From: Thermanaeromonas sp. C210 | GTDB taxonomy: Bacteria > Bacillota > DSM-521 > Neomoorellales > Neomoorellaceae | Reading direction: 5' to 3' | NCBI RefSeq assembly: GCF_013167955.1 | Contig: NZ_BLWF01000003.1 | Coordinates: 1-64,000, forward strand | DNA: 64,000 nt | Part shown: positions 53,192-63,460 of the stretch, piece by piece | Layout of the letters: every line of letters begins with the position of its first letter | Numbering within the stretch: position 1 is the first letter of the stretch | Translations under genes and position numbers: made by a program | Notes under the pieces: model-generated | Told to the model about the DNA's origin: nothing | Databases searched by the model: none | Seen by the model: only the letters and a program-made list of their open reading frames with translations

Positions 53192-56026
53192 ATGTCGAGG
53201 TCCCTGTGGAAAGTCCACCCGCCGGATTTTATCCTCCAGGGAACCCTGGCCCGGGCCCTGAACATATCGCCGGTCACCGCCCAGGTCCTGATAAACCGGG
53301 GGGTTAAGACGGTAGAGGAAGCCCGGACCTTTTTGACCGGAGGAGTAGAAGATTTGAGTTCACCTTATGCCCTACCGGGGATGGAGCAGGCCCTAGAGCG
53401 CCTGAGCCGGGCCGTGCGGGCCGGGGAAAAAGTTTTGGTGTACGGAGACTACGATGTGGACGGGCTTACGGCGGCTGCTATTTTGGGGGAAACCCTCGAA
53501 AAGTTAGGGGTGGTAGTGGAGTTTTACATTCCCCACCGCCTGGAGGAAGGTTACGGGCTGAAGATAGAAGGGCTCTCCTGGGGCCTCCGGCAGGGGTGTA
53601 CTCTGGCTGTCAGTGTCGACTGCGGCATCACCGCCGTGGGGGAGGCCGCCTGGGCCGCAGAACACGGCCTGGACCTGATAATCACCGATCACCACCGGCC
53701 TTCCGGCGAGCTTCCCGCCGCCCTGGCAGTGGTGAACCCCTGGCTGGCTCCCGGACGGAGCACCGCCCTGGCCGGGGCCGGGGTGGCCTTTAAGGTGGCC
53801 CAAGGGTTGGCGCAGCTTTTTGACCTGTGCCCCGAGGGGATACCTGCCGGCTGGGCCCTGGACCTGGCGGCCCTGGGGACCGTTGCCGATGCCGTGCCCC
53901 TCCTGGGGGAGAACCGGATTCTGGTACGTGCCGGGTTGGAGGTGCTTAAGGAGGCCAGGAGGCCAGGGATAAAGGCCCTCCTGGAAGCAGCCGGCCTCAA
54001 ACCTGAGGAGTTAAGCGCTGAAAGAATAGCCTTCGGCCTGGCGCCGCGCCTCAATGCAGCCGGGCGGCTGGGTTCGGCCCGGCCCGCCCTGGATTTGCTC
54101 CTCACCCCCTCGGCGCAACAAGCCTGGGAGCTGGCCCAGACCCTGAACCGGGAAAACCAGACCCGTCAGCTCCTAGAAGAACAAGTGCTGGCCGAGGCGC
54201 TGGCTCAGGCCCAAGCAGCTCTGGAGCGGGGAGAACCCGGGGTGGTCCTGGCCTCCCCCGGGTGGCACCCGGGAGTGCTGGGAATTGTAGCGGGCAGGCT
54301 GGCGGAGCGCCTGGGCCGGCCGGCTATTCTCATCGGCTTGGGGCCGGAGGGCAGGGGCCGGGGTTCCGGACGCAGTGCCATGGGCATCGATCTTTTTAGC
54401 GTTGTACAGATTTGTCGCGAGTACCTTTCCGCCTTCGGAGGCCACGGACAGGCCGTGGGCCTGGAAATAGCCGAGGACCAGGTCGCCCCCTTTCGCGAAG
54501 CCTTTCTTGCCGCCCTGGAGGCGGCCTGCACCGGGGAGGTGCCCCAACCCTTGCTACACTTGGAGGCGGAGGTACTGTTCAGCCAGATAGACAAGGGTCT
54601 AGTGGAAGAATTAGAGGGTCTGGCCCCCTTTGGCGAGGAGAACCCGCGTCCCCTCTTCCTGTACCGGGGAGCGGAAATTGCCGCCTTACGGGCGGTGGGG
54701 GCCCAGGGAGTACATATTAAATTCAGGCTCCTGGCCGAGGGGCAAGAGCTGCCTGCCATCGGCTTTAACATGGCCCTGCCTCAGGGCGTGGGAGAAGGGA
54801 GCAAAATAGATGTGGCCTTTCGGCCGGTTGTAGACCGGTATAACGGCCGCGAAGAAGTGGAATTGGTGGTGGCAGACCTGCGGCCCGCGGAGTCCTCTCC
54901 CATCGTCGTGGTGGGGGAGGAAAAGCCCCGCGACAACGAGGGGCCAGGGATAGTCACTTACCCGGAAGCAAGAGAAGGGAGCCGGGAAGGGGAAAGCAGG
55001 GAGTCGCCTACCTGGGCAGCAGCCCTTCTGGGAGAGCTGGGCGAGCATTTGAGGCAGGGTAGGATAGCAGGGAGTTTGGTATTCGCCTCGGGCCGGGGAG
55101 TCCTGGCCTGCTACTACGGATTAAGGCGCCTGCTGGCCCTTCCGGAACGGGAGCTGCGGCCGTGGGGGCCGTGGTTACCGGAGGAAGAACTGAGGCCTGG
55201 AAACCACTGCCCGGGGATTATCCTGCAACCTATAGAGTTGTTTAAGATAGCAGGGATGGAACATGAGGGGTGGCAGCTATGGTCCCCGGAAATAGGCGAG
55301 GGCGTGCCGAGGGCGCAACCCTGGAGCCCCGCCGGTCGGCCTGGGGCCATCAGTATTGAGGACCCGATAAGCTGTGCCTTGGAGAGGGCATCTAGGGGAG
55401 AGCGGACGCTCCTTTACGCCGCTGATTACCCGCAGGCCCGAAGGCTGGCCCGCTTCTTCCGGCAGCAGGGGCTAAAGGTGGTGCTGGACGAAGGCTTAAC
55501 CGTCCATCAGGAAGCCTTGGTCCGCCGGGCCTCCCTCGCCGGAGAGGTGTGTCTCCTGGTGGGGGTGGGTTCCAGGCCGGCGTGGTTTTACCCGGCGCAG
55601 ACGGTAGTCTTCGCTTACCTTCCCCGGGGACGGGAGGAAATGGAGCTAAGCCTGCCGCCGCAACCGGCGCGGCCGCAAGTCTACCTGGGGGGCCGGTTTC
55701 TGAACCAGGAACCTCCGGAAATGTCGGGCTTACGGCCCTTTCTCGGGCGCCTTTACCGGCGCCTGGCAGCGTTGACCTCCGGGAGGGAAGGGGTTTACCT
55801 GGATAGGAAGATGCTGGGCGGATACTTGGTCCGGTGCGGTGTGAATGTCCTGGAAGAATTGGGATTAGTACAGTTAACAGAAGATTCCAGGGGAACGAGG
55901 GTACGGCTGACCGCCGGGACCAAGGGGAAGCGGGACCTACATAACTCGTGGCGCTACCGTCAACTCTGCCGGGATTATAAACTGGCAATGGATTTATGGC
56001 GGGAGCTCCGGGGTTTAAGGAGGTGA
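53192..56026 (+). CDS. recJ: Single-strand-specific exonuclease RecJ, long Firmicute form
   Basis: The N-terminal ~560 residues are the RecJ core: VYGDYDVDGLTAAAIL (DHH motif region), DCGITAV, ITDHHRP, then DHHA1 signatures (GRGSGRSAMGIDLF, FGGHGQAVGLEI) and the OB-like domain (FGEENPRPLF). It degrades single-stranded DNA 5'-3' in repair. The remaining ~380 residues correspond to the RecJ C-terminal region found in Firmicutes, with a linker rich in Glu/Gly. At 944 residues it is longer than B. subtilis RecJ. ATG after AGGAGGG. Confidence 0.93.
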   Translation: MSRSLWKVHPPDFILQGTLARALNISPVTAQVLINRGVKTVEEARTFLTGGVEDLSSPYALPGMEQALERLSRAVRAGEKVLVYGDYDVDGLTAAAILGETLEKLGVVVEFYIPHRLEEGYGLKIEGLSWGLRQGCTLAVSVDCGITAVGEAAWAAEHGLDLIITDHHRPSGELPAALAVVNPWLAPGRSTALAGAGVAFKVAQGLAQLFDLCPEGIPAGWALDLAALGTVADAVPLLGENRILVRAGLEVLKEARRPGIKALLEAAGLKPEELSAERIAFGLAPRLNAAGRLGSARPALDLLLTPSAQQAWELAQTLNRENQTRQLLEEQVLAEALAQAQAALERGEPGVVLASPGWHPGVLGIVAGRLAERLGRPAILIGLGPEGRGRGSGRSAMGIDLFSVVQICREYLSAFGGHGQAVGLEIAEDQVAPFREAFLAALEAACTGEVPQPLLHLEAEVLFSQIDKGLVEELEGLAPFGEENPRPLFLYRGAEIAALRAVGAQGVHIKFRLLAEGQELPAIGFNMALPQGVGEGSKIDVAFRPVVDRYNGREEVELVVADLRPAESSPIVVVGEEKPRDNEGPGIVTYPEAREGSREGESRESPTWAAALLGELGEHLRQGRIAGSLVFASGRGVLACYYGLRRLLALPERELRPWGPWLPEEELRPGNHCPGIILQPIELFKIAGMEHEGWQLWSPEIGEGVPRAQPWSPAGRPGAISIEDPISCALERASRGERTLLYAADYPQARRLARFFRQQGLKVVLDEGLTVHQEALVRRASLAGEVCLLVGVGSRPAWFYPAQTVVFAYLPRGREEMELSLPPQPARPQVYLGGRFLNQEPPEMSGLRPFLGRLYRRLAALTSGREGVYLDRKMLGGYLVRCGVNVLEELGLVQLTEDSRGTRVRLTAGTKGKRDLHNSWRYRQLCRDYKLAMDLWRELRGLRR

Positions 56027-56031
56027 AGGTT

Positions 56032-58197
56032 GTGGACCTCCAGGGGTTGGAGAGGCAGATCCTCCTTTATTATCCCGACGCCGACTTGCAGCTTATCCGC
56101 AGGGCTTACGACTATGCCCGGAAGGCCCATGGTGATCAGAAGAGGTATTCCGGCGAGCCCTATATCATTCATCCCCTGGCCGTGGCGGAAATCCTGGCCG
56201 AACTGCAATTGGACATTGTCACCATTGCCGCCGGGTTGCTTCACGATGTGGTGGAGGATACTGCGGTCGGCCTGGACGAAGTGCGGGAGAATTTCGGGGA
56301 AGAAGTGGCCTACCTTGTTGACGGGGTTACTAAGCTGAGCCGCCTGGAGTACAAGACCAAGGAGGAGCAGCAGGCGGAAACTCTGCGCAAGATGTTCCTG
56401 GCCATGGCCAAGGATATACGGGTCATATTGATTAAACTGGCCGACCGCCTGCATAATATGCGGACCCTGAGGCACTGCCCCCCGGAAAAGCAGCGGGAAA
56501 TAGCCCGGGAAACCCTGGAAATTTACGCTCCCCTGGCCCACCGCTTGGGCATTTTTCGCTTAAAATGGGAGCTGGAAGACCACGCTTTACGCTACCTGGA
56601 GCCCGATGTTTATTACGACCTGGTAAAGAGCATTTCCAAGAAACGCCAGGAGAGGGAGGAGTATATCTACAAAGTAGCTTCCATTTTAAGGGAAAAATTG
56701 CAGGAAAGCGGGATTGAAGCGGATATTCAGGGGAGGCCCAAGCATTTTTACAGTATTTACAACAAGATGAAAAAAGACCAGAAGGAGCTAAGCGAAATCT
56801 ATGATCTTATTGCCCTCCGGGTCATCGTGGATACGGTTAAAGATTGTTACGCAGTATTAGGAATCATCCATGCCCTATGGAAACCCATCCCGGGCCGCTT
56901 CAAGGATTATATTGCCATGCCCAAACCCAATATGTACCAATCCCTCCACACCACCGTTCTGGGACCCGAAGGGGAACCCTTTGAAGTTCAAATCCGCACC
57001 TGGGAAATGCACCGGACGGCCGAATACGGGATTGCGGCCCACTGGCGGTACAAAGAGGGTTATACCGTATCGGATCACGAATTCGAGCAGAAGCTCACCT
57101 GGCTGCGCCAGATACTTGACTGGCAGCGTGAGCTACGGGATCCGAGGGAATTTATGGAGTCCCTCAAGATCGACCTCTTTTCGGACCGGGTGTACGTGTT
57201 TACCCCTAAAGGAGATGTGGTGGAGTTGCCGGCGGGGTCGGTGCCCATTGATTTTGCCTACCGGGTGCATACGGATGTGGGGCACCAGTGTGTAGGGGCG
57301 CGGGTGAACGGCAAACTCGTTCCCTTAGACTACCAGTTAAAAACGGGAGACATCGTGGAGATTTTGGTGCAAAAGGGGAGCGGCCCCAGCCGGGATTGGT
57401 TGAAGGTAGTCAAGACTTCCCAGGCCAAGAACCGCATCCGCCAGTGGTTCCGCAAAGAGGAGCGGGAGAAGAATTTGGCCCGGGGCAGGGAGCTGCTGGA
57501 AAAGGAATGCCGCAAGCAGGGGCTGAACTCGGAAGAAGTTTTGAAGCCCCCCCTCCTGCAGGAGGCGGCCCGCAAGTTCAACCTGGCCACGGCCGACGAC
57601 CTGGTGGCGGCCGTAGGAGACGGGGGGATTACCCCCGCCCAGGTGCTGGGGAGCCTGAGGGAGGAAATAAAGGAGGACAAAGGAGAAGAAATTGCCCGGG
57701 TGGAGGCCCTGCCCGCTGGCAAACCCTGGAACGGGTACAGCCGGCCTTCCCACGGAGTCCGGGTCAAGGGCCTGGACGACATAGTGGTGCGGCTGGCCCA
57801 CTGTTGCCATCCGTTGCCGGGGGATGCTATCATAGGGTATATCACCCGGGGGCGCGGGATCTCGGTTCACCGCAGCGACTGTCCTAACGTTCTCCACCAC
57901 CTTAACAATGAGGGCGAGCGCATTATTGAAGTGGCCTGGGATGGCGAGGCGGAGGCCACCTATGAGGTGCAGATCGAGGCGGTAGCCCTGGATCGTCCCC
58001 GCCTGGCCATGGATATAATGTCCGCTGTGGCCGACACCAAGACCATTATCAATTCCATCCATGCCCGGGCCACCCGTAACCATATGGCTACCGTGGACTT
58101 GAAAATCGAGATCAGGAGCCTGGAGCATTTGCAATATATTATGGACAAGATCAGGCGCATCAAGGATGTTATGGAAGTGAAACGGGTGACTCCTTGA
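56032..58197 (+). CDS. relA: Bifunctional (p)ppGpp synthetase/hydrolase Rel
   Basis: From GTG 56032 (AAGGAGGTGAAGG upstream) the protein is 721 residues. The HD hydrolase domain is intact (HPLAVAEIL, AGLLHDVVEDT, KLADRLHNMRTL), followed by the synthetase domain (YDLIALRVIVDTVKDCYAVLG, FKDYIAMPKPNMYQSLHTTV), TGS (VYVFTPKGDVVELPAG) and a C-terminal ACT domain. It makes and breaks down the starvation alarmone (p)ppGpp. An earlier in-frame start at 55996 lies in recJ. Confidence 0.95.
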   Translation: MDLQGLERQILLYYPDADLQLIRRAYDYARKAHGDQKRYSGEPYIIHPLAVAEILAELQLDIVTIAAGLLHDVVEDTAVGLDEVRENFGEEVAYLVDGVTKLSRLEYKTKEEQQAETLRKMFLAMAKDIRVILIKLADRLHNMRTLRHCPPEKQREIARETLEIYAPLAHRLGIFRLKWELEDHALRYLEPDVYYDLVKSISKKRQEREEYIYKVASILREKLQESGIEADIQGRPKHFYSIYNKMKKDQKELSEIYDLIALRVIVDTVKDCYAVLGIIHALWKPIPGRFKDYIAMPKPNMYQSLHTTVLGPEGEPFEVQIRTWEMHRTAEYGIAAHWRYKEGYTVSDHEFEQKLTWLRQILDWQRELRDPREFMESLKIDLFSDRVYVFTPKGDVVELPAGSVPIDFAYRVHTDVGHQCVGARVNGKLVPLDYQLKTGDIVEILVQKGSGPSRDWLKVVKTSQAKNRIRQWFRKEEREKNLARGRELLEKECRKQGLNSEEVLKPPLLQEAARKFNLATADDLVAAVGDGGITPAQVLGSLREEIKEDKGEEIARVEALPAGKPWNGYSRPSHGVRVKGLDDIVVRLAHCCHPLPGDAIIGYITRGRGISVHRSDCPNVLHHLNNEGERIIEVAWDGEAEATYEVQIEAVALDRPRLAMDIMSAVADTKTIINSIHARATRNHMATVDLKIEIRSLEHLQYIMDKIRRIKDVMEVKRVTP

Positions 58198-58379
58198 AGT
58201 GGTGCGGCTGGGGCTTATGGCCGGACCGCCGGGCTGTTTTATCCCGGCCGGAAATGTGGAAACAGAAGGTCAGGTAGGGAACGGTGGGCCCGGCGGAGAG
58301 GGCGCGTGCAGGGCCGATAGGCAAGGCGCGGAGGGGCTGAAGACTGTCCAGGTCTTTAGCGGGAAGGGGGTGAAGGCTC

Positions 58380-58829
58380 TTGCGGGCAGTTGTACAGCGG
58401 GTATTGCGGGCGCGGGTAACCGTAGAAGGAGAAGAGATAGGGGCCATAGGACCCGGCCTGTTAGTCTTTCTAGGGGTCAGGTCCGGGGATACCGTCCAGG
58501 ATGCCCGTTACCTGGCCGAGAAGATAGCCGGTCTGCGCATCTTTGCCGATGGGGAGGAAAAACTCAACCTCGCGGTAAAAGACGTCGGGGGCGGGGTTCT
58601 GGTGGTTTCCCAGTTTACCCTTTATGGCGACTGCCGCAAGGGACGGCGGCCCAGCTTTACTGAGGCTGCCCCTCCTGAAGTGGCGGAAGAACTGTACCGG
58701 GCATTTATTACCGCCGTGGAAGAACAGGGCCTTAAGGTTGCCAGCGGCCGCTTCCAGGCGCATATGCAGGTGGAGCTTGTTAACGACGGTCCGGTCACTC
58801 TGCTTCTGGACAGCAGCAAGTTGTTTTAG
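58380..58829 (+). CDS. dtd: D-aminoacyl-tRNA deacylase Dtd
   Basis: A 149-residue Dtd: [18 protein letters not shown] at the start, the catalytic-site motif [18 protein letters not shown], and the cross-subunit GP motif as [11 protein letters not shown]. It removes D-amino acids (and glycine) from mischarged tRNAs. TTG start after GGGAAGGGGGTGAAGG. It follows rel as in most Firmicutes. The 183 bases between rel and dtd hold no supported gene. Confidence 0.94.
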   Translation: MRAVVQRVLRARVTVEGEEIGAIGPGLLVFLGVRSGDTVQDARYLAEKIAGLRIFADGEEKLNLAVKDVGGGVLVVSQFTLYGDCRKGRRPSFTEAAPPEVAEELYRAFITAVEEQGLKVASGRFQAHMQVELVNDGPVTLLLDSSKLF

Positions 58830-59003
58830 ATTTTGCGGCGGGTGGAAGGGAGATGGCGGACTTTCGGCCCGGTGGAGTTAACCCGCACCGAGATCTCTCC
58901 GGAGGCGGGAATTTTCTTCCAGGCCAAACTCAAGGTCCCGGCCCTTCCCTCCGGGGGCGTGGAGTGCCGGGCTTCTGATTCTGACTTGCAGAGGGGGGTT
59001 CTT

Positions 59004-59627
59004 ATGTTTATAGAAACTTTAGTGGTGGGAGCGCTGGCCACCAATTGCTATCTTATAGCCTGCCCCGAGACGAAGGAAGGTGCAGTCATCGACCCGGGTG
59101 CCGAAGGCAAGCGGATTCTGGCTGCTGCGGCCAAAGCTGGCATCCGGCTGCGTTATATTATCAATACCCACGGCCATATCGACCACTGCGGCGCCAATGG
59201 GGAAATTAAGGCGGCCACGGGGGCGGAAATTTTGATACACAGGGAAGACGCCGCGTACCTGACCGATCCCCGCCGCAATCTTGCCGCCTTTGCCGGGGGA
59301 ATGCGCGATGGCCTGCCGGCGGATCGCACCCTGGAAGAGGGCGATGTCATCCGCCTGGGTAAAGGGTTGGCCCTGGAAGTTATCCATACTCCGGGACACA
59401 CGCCAGGCGGCATCTGCCTAAAGGGAGATGGCGTGGTATTTACCGGAGATACCCTGTTCGCGGGTTCCATTGGCCGGACGGACTTTCCGGGGGGCTCCCT
59501 GGAAAAACTGCTTTCCTCCGTGCGGGAGAAATTGTTTTGCCTGCCGGACGGTTTCACCATATACCCCGGCCACGGGCCGGCTTCCACCATCGGAGAGGAA
59601 AAGGCCGATAACCCGTTTTTCTGCTGA
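59004..59627 (+). CDS. MBL-fold (glyoxalase II-like) metallohydrolase
   Basis: A 207-residue metallo-beta-lactamase-fold protein with the metal motif INTHGHIDHCG (HxHxDH), HTPGHTPGGICL, FTGDTLFAGSIGRTD and YPGHGPAST. This compact YqgX-like subfamily hydrolyses thioesters in the few characterised cases; the substrate here is unknown. ATG at 59004 after GAGGGGGGTTCTT; the frame remains open 57 codons further upstream, but that part is not family-like. hisS follows after 12 bases. Confidence 0.88.
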   Translation: MFIETLVVGALATNCYLIACPETKEGAVIDPGAEGKRILAAAAKAGIRLRYIINTHGHIDHCGANGEIKAATGAEILIHREDAAYLTDPRRNLAAFAGGMRDGLPADRTLEEGDVIRLGKGLALEVIHTPGHTPGGICLKGDGVVFTGDTLFAGSIGRTDFPGGSLEKLLSSVREKLFCLPDGFTIYPGHGPASTIGEEKADNPFFC

Positions 59628-59639
59628 GGGAGGTAAGGC

Positions 59640-60911
59640 ATGTTAACCCACAGACCGCGCGGTACCGAGGACATTCTGCCGGGAGCGAGCGAAAAATGGC
59701 AGTATCTCGAAGAGAAAGCCCGCTCCCTGTGCAGGCTTTACGGGTACCGGGAAATCAGGACCCCCATTTTTGAACACACCGAGCTTTTCCTCCGCGGAGT
59801 AGGGGACACGACGGATATTGTCGAGAAGGAAATGTATACTTTCCTCGACCGGAGCGAACGCAGCCTCACCCTGCGGCCGGAAGGGACGGCGCCGGTGGTG
59901 CGGGCCCTGCTGGAACACCGGCTGTATAGCGGGGTCCTGCCCGTAAAGCTCTTCTACCTGGGACCTATGTTTCGCTACGGGAGGCCCCAGGCCGGCCGGC
60001 TGCGGCAGTTCCACCAGTTCGGCGTGGAGGTTTTCGGCAGCAGGGATCCCGGTGTGGATGCCGAAGTCATTGTCCTGGCCATGGATTTTTACCGCCAGGT
60101 GGGCCTGGAGAATACGGAGCTGCGGATTAACAGTGTGGGCTGTCCCGCATGCCGGGCGGCACACCGGGAGAAACTCAAAGCCTACCTGCGGCCCAAACTG
60201 CCCGGATTGTGTCCCACCTGTCAGAACCGCTTCGAACGAAACCCGCTGCGTATATTCGACTGCAAGAGCGAGGCGTGCCGGGAGCTGCTGGCCGGGGCTC
60301 CTACTATAACCCGTTCGTTGTGCCCGGACTGCGCCGAGCACTTTCGAAGGGTTTTGCGCTACCTCGACGACCTGGGCATGGAGTATGTCCTGGACGAAGG
60401 CCTGGTGAGGGGTCTGGACTACTATACCAAGACGGCCTTTGAAATTACCGTGCCCGACATCGGTGCCCAGAGTTCCATAGGAGGCGGCGGCCGTTACGAC
60501 GGCCTGGTGGAAGCTTGCGGGGGACCTCCCACACCGGGGATCGGGTTCGGCCTCGGCCTGGAGCGCATCTTGCTGGCCCTGGAAGCCCAGGGGAAGGAGA
60601 TAGAGGTAGCCGGTGGGGTGGACGTTTTGGTCGTTACGGCGGGCTCCGGTTTGGAGGGGGCGGCCATGGATTTGCTTAAGACCCTGAGGGAGCACCGCAT
60701 TGCCGCCGATAAAGATTACATGGGCCGCAGTTTAAAAGCCCAGATGAAGTACGCCCACCGTTATCCGGCCAGGCTGGTCATCATTCTGGGGGAGGAAGAG
60801 CTGAAGGAGCGGAAGGTCACGGTTCGGGACCTGTTGCGGGGAGAACAGCAGGAGGTTGCCTGGGAGGACATCATACCCTATTGCAGGCGGAAGAAGGAGA
60901 GTGAAGGCTAA
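59640..60911 (+). CDS. hisS: Histidyl-tRNA synthetase
   Basis: A 423-residue class II synthetase: [11 protein letters not shown] at the start, [15 protein letters not shown] (motif 2 region), [26 protein letters not shown], the histidine loops [12 protein letters not shown] and [10 protein letters not shown], motif 3 [13 protein letters not shown], and a C-terminal anticodon-binding domain ([17 protein letters not shown]). ATG after GAGGGAGGTAAGGC. No histidine T-box is seen ahead of it. Confidence 0.96.
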   Translation: MLTHRPRGTEDILPGASEKWQYLEEKARSLCRLYGYREIRTPIFEHTELFLRGVGDTTDIVEKEMYTFLDRSERSLTLRPEGTAPVVRALLEHRLYSGVLPVKLFYLGPMFRYGRPQAGRLRQFHQFGVEVFGSRDPGVDAEVIVLAMDFYRQVGLENTELRINSVGCPACRAAHREKLKAYLRPKLPGLCPTCQNRFERNPLRIFDCKSEACRELLAGAPTITRSLCPDCAEHFRRVLRYLDDLGMEYVLDEGLVRGLDYYTKTAFEITVPDIGAQSSIGGGGRYDGLVEACGGPPTPGIGFGLGLERILLALEAQGKEIEVAGGVDVLVVTAGSGLEGAAMDLLKTLREHRIAADKDYMGRSLKAQMKYAHRYPARLVIILGEEELKERKVTVRDLLRGEQQEVAWEDIIPYCRRKKESEG

Positions 60912-62696
60912 GTGATAGAAGGTATGGGAGATTGGTCCAGGACCCATGGCTGTGGCGAATTGAGGAAAGAACATGCGGGCCTGGAGGTCATCCTTGCGGG
61001 ATGGGTTCACCGCCGGAGGGATCACGGCGGGTTAATCTTTATGGATTTGCGCGACCGCTCGGGGATAGTACAGGTGGTCTTCAACCCTGAAGTCTCAGAG
61101 CAGGCCTTTGCCAAGGCCGAAGCCCTCCGGGGCGAGTACGTCGTAGCCGTGGCCGGAGAGGTGAGCATCAGGCCGGAGGGCACGGCCAATCCCAACTTGC
61201 CCACCGGGGAAGTTGAGGTCTATGCCCGGGATTTGCGCTTACTGAACGTGGCCAAAGTGCCACCTTTTTACATTGCCGACAATTTGGAGGTAGACGAGGC
61301 CTTACGCCTGCGCTACCGATACCTGGACTTGAGGCGGCCCGAGATGCAGCGCCTGCTGGAACTGCGCTACCGCGCGACTAAAGCCATCCGGGACTTCCTG
61401 GACGGCCGGGGCTTCTGGGAAATCGAAACTCCCATGTTGACCAAAAGCACACCGGAAGGGGCGCGGGATTTCCTGGTGCCCAGCCGGCTGCACCCCGGCG
61501 AATTCTTTGCCCTGCCCCAGTCTCCCCAGCTCTTCAAACAGGTACTGATGGTGGCCGGGGTGGAACGCTACTTTCAAATCGTCCGCTGTTTCCGGGATGA
61601 GGACTTGCGGGCCGACCGCCAGCCAGAGTTTACCCAGCTGGATATGGAGATGTCCTTCGTGCGGCGGGAAGATGTTATGGGGATTACCGAAGAGCTGCTG
61701 GCCTATGTTTTTCACCGCGTCCTGGGTGTGGAGCTGGACCTCCCCTTCCCGCGGCTGACCTATGAGGAGGCCATAAGCCGCTACGGTTCCGACAAGCCCG
61801 ACCTGCGGTTTGGGTTGGAGATTAAGGACATCTCGGACTTGGTTAAGAATAGCGGATTCAGAGTTTTTGCCGAAGCCGTAGGCCGGGGAGGAGTAGTACG
61901 GGGCATCAGGGCTCCGGGCTGCAGCAGCTATTCCCGCCGCGAGCTGGATGAATTGACCAGGCTGGCCGGCACCTTCGGTGCCAAGGGCCTGGCCTGGATG
62001 ATTATAGAGGGGGATGGAATCCGCTCTCCCATTGCCAAGTTCTTCGACCCCGGCGAACTGCAGTCCGTCAGGGAACGGATGGAGGCACGGCCAGGGGATC
62101 TTCTCCTTTTCGTAGCCGATCAAGAGGAGACGGCCGCCTGCGCCCTGGGAGCCCTGCGCCTGGAAATGGGGCGGCGTCTGGGCCTGGTAGACGACGGGCG
62201 GCTGGCCTTCGCCTGGGTCATCGATTTCCCCCTCCTGGAATACGACGAAGAAGAGGGACGGTATAAGGCCGTCCACCATCCCTTTACCTCGCCCCGGGAA
62301 GAAGACTTGCCCCTTCTGGACCGCGAGCCGTTAAAGGCCAAGGCGCTGGCTTACGACGTCATATTGAACGGCGTAGAACTGGGCGGTGGGAGCATCCGTA
62401 TTCACCGCCGGGATGTGCAGGAGAAGATGTTCGAACTCCTGGGGTTGAGGGCCGAGGAAGCGCGGGAGAAATTCGGCTTTCTCCTGGAAGCCTTTGAATA
62501 CGGCGCCCCTCCCCACGGCGGCATTGCCTTTGGCCTCGACCGCATGGTTATGCTCATGGGGAGAAGGGAAACCATCCGGGACGTTATTCCCTTCCCCAAA
62601 ACCCAGAGCGCTAGCTGCCTTATGACGGGTGCCCCGGGTCCCGTGGCCCCCGAGCAGCTAAAGGAGTTACACCTTACTATACGGCCGTCGAGGTAG
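60912..62696 (+). CDS. aspS: Aspartyl-tRNA synthetase (bacterial type)
   Basis: The 594-residue enzyme has an OB-fold anticodon domain ([31 protein letters not shown]), motif 2 ([22 protein letters not shown]), the bacterial GAD insertion (~285-420) and motif 3 ([16 protein letters not shown]). The GTG at 60912 directly follows the hisS stop; ATG 60924 is an in-frame alternative that would give the usual [13 protein letters not shown] start. Whether it also charges tRNA-Asn cannot be told from this window. Confidence 0.95.
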   Translation: MIEGMGDWSRTHGCGELRKEHAGLEVILAGWVHRRRDHGGLIFMDLRDRSGIVQVVFNPEVSEQAFAKAEALRGEYVVAVAGEVSIRPEGTANPNLPTGEVEVYARDLRLLNVAKVPPFYIADNLEVDEALRLRYRYLDLRRPEMQRLLELRYRATKAIRDFLDGRGFWEIETPMLTKSTPEGARDFLVPSRLHPGEFFALPQSPQLFKQVLMVAGVERYFQIVRCFRDEDLRADRQPEFTQLDMEMSFVRREDVMGITEELLAYVFHRVLGVELDLPFPRLTYEEAISRYGSDKPDLRFGLEIKDISDLVKNSGFRVFAEAVGRGGVVRGIRAPGCSSYSRRELDELTRLAGTFGAKGLAWMIIEGDGIRSPIAKFFDPGELQSVRERMEARPGDLLLFVADQEETAACALGALRLEMGRRLGLVDDGRLAFAWVIDFPLLEYDEEEGRYKAVHHPFTSPREEDLPLLDREPLKAKALAYDVILNGVELGGGSIRIHRRDVQEKMFELLGLRAEEAREKFGFLLEAFEYGAPPHGGIAFGLDRMVMLMGRRETIRDVIPFPKTQSASCLMTGAPGPVAPEQLKELHLTIRPSR

Positions 62697-63194
62697 CTGC
62701 GTTAGGAATACTCCGTTCCGGGTGTCAGGCCGCAGGACGTCCCCCTGGCCTTAATGCCGCCAGGGTTAGTCCGGCCTTCTCCCCAGGCCTTCGAGGGGAA
62801 GCCCAGGGCAGGCTTCCCCTCCTTCCGGGGTGGGGGCCGGAGAGTTGTTGGCCGGACTTCGGAGCGGTTTTGGCCGGCCGGGACCGCCTTTTTCCCGGGA
62901 AGTTAGCAACTACACGAGGGCGGCAGCTAAACCTGGGAGGTTTAGCGTGGCGGGCCGGGGAGGGAGGCCGGGGTAGGCCCGGTAGCGGAGGGAAATCCGG
63001 CGCCGAGAGCCCAGACGGAGGTGGAAGGTGGGGCCGGGACCGGGTATTTCCAGAGGGGCGGAAGCCCGGAGGGCCGGGCCTCCCCGGGAGTGTCCTAGAA
63101 TTGAGCACCAGTGTCGGTGGGCGAGGCTCACCGTGGGACCCGGAGCCAAGTCCCATCTGGCCCAAAACTGGGGCTGACTAAGCTGACTTAGCGC
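62697..63194. other. GC-rich non-coding stretch after aspS
   Basis: About 500 bases without a believable gene; open frames here are chance products of GC richness. It holds several perfect dyads: AGGGGAAGCC/GGCTTCCCCT (62794-62803, 62811-62820), the terminator at 62864-62893, and GCTAAACCT/AGGTTTAGC with a GGG loop (62926-62946). No promoter-like signal is clear before the 6S promoter. Confidence 0.5.
62864..62893 (+). terminator. Probable terminator of the hisS-aspS transcript
   Basis: GCGGT (62864-62868) pairs with ACCGC (62883-62887) around an inner GGCCGGCC palindrome and is followed by CTTTTT. Confidence 0.6.
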
Positions 63195-63223
63195 TTGCAC
63201 TAAAGGACAGTTTGTGCTAATAT
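63195..63223 (+). promoter_or_regulatory. Promoter of the 6S RNA gene
   Basis: TTGCAC (63195-63200), exactly 17 bases, TAATAT (63218-63223); predicted start near 63231. Confidence 0.75.
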
Positions 63224-63230
63224 AGAATAC

Positions 63231-63440
63231 GCAAAGAGGATTTTGAAGTGACACCCTGCAATGCCCGTGTTAGGGCCGCATGTTGTGAGCCAACACCAAC
63301 ACTTAGGGAGCCCGGACTCTGGGCGTGGCTTGTAAGCCCCCGAGGAGGGGAAACAAAAAGCGTCCAGGAGGGCACCCACCTGCGGAGAGCGGGTTCATGA
63401 AACTGCGGCACGTCACGGCATTTGTGGGGTTTTGTATTTA
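63231..63440 (+). ncRNA. ssrS: 6S RNA
   Basis: The segment contains the blocks I associate with Clostridia-type 6S RNA: CCCTGCAATGCCCGTGTTAG, GGGCCGCATGTTGTGAGCC, AACACCAACACTTAGGGAGC, GGGCGTGGCTTGTAAGCCC, AAACAAAAAGCGTCCAGGAG, and a 3' half GGTTCATGAAACTGCGGCA followed by CGTCACGGCATTTGTGGGG. The 5' CAATGCC and 3' GGCATTTG can form the closing stem, and a TTTT run follows. 6S RNA mimics an open promoter and binds housekeeping RNA polymerase in stationary phase. Its place between aspS and tcdA matches the 6S-1 locus of B. subtilis. Ends are approximate. Confidence 0.78.
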
Positions 63441-63460
63441 TATGAGGTGTTTCTCAGTCT

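Noticed and set aside
58199-58663. 154-codon frame over the rel-dtd gap and the start of dtd
   Set aside because: It overlaps dtd in another frame, and its Arg/Gly-rich composition is typical of GC-rich shadow frames.
62870-63181. 103-codon plus-strand frame and overlapping minus-strand frames after aspS
   Set aside because: Gly/Arg/Pro-rich low-complexity products with no start signals, produced by GC-rich non-coding DNA.
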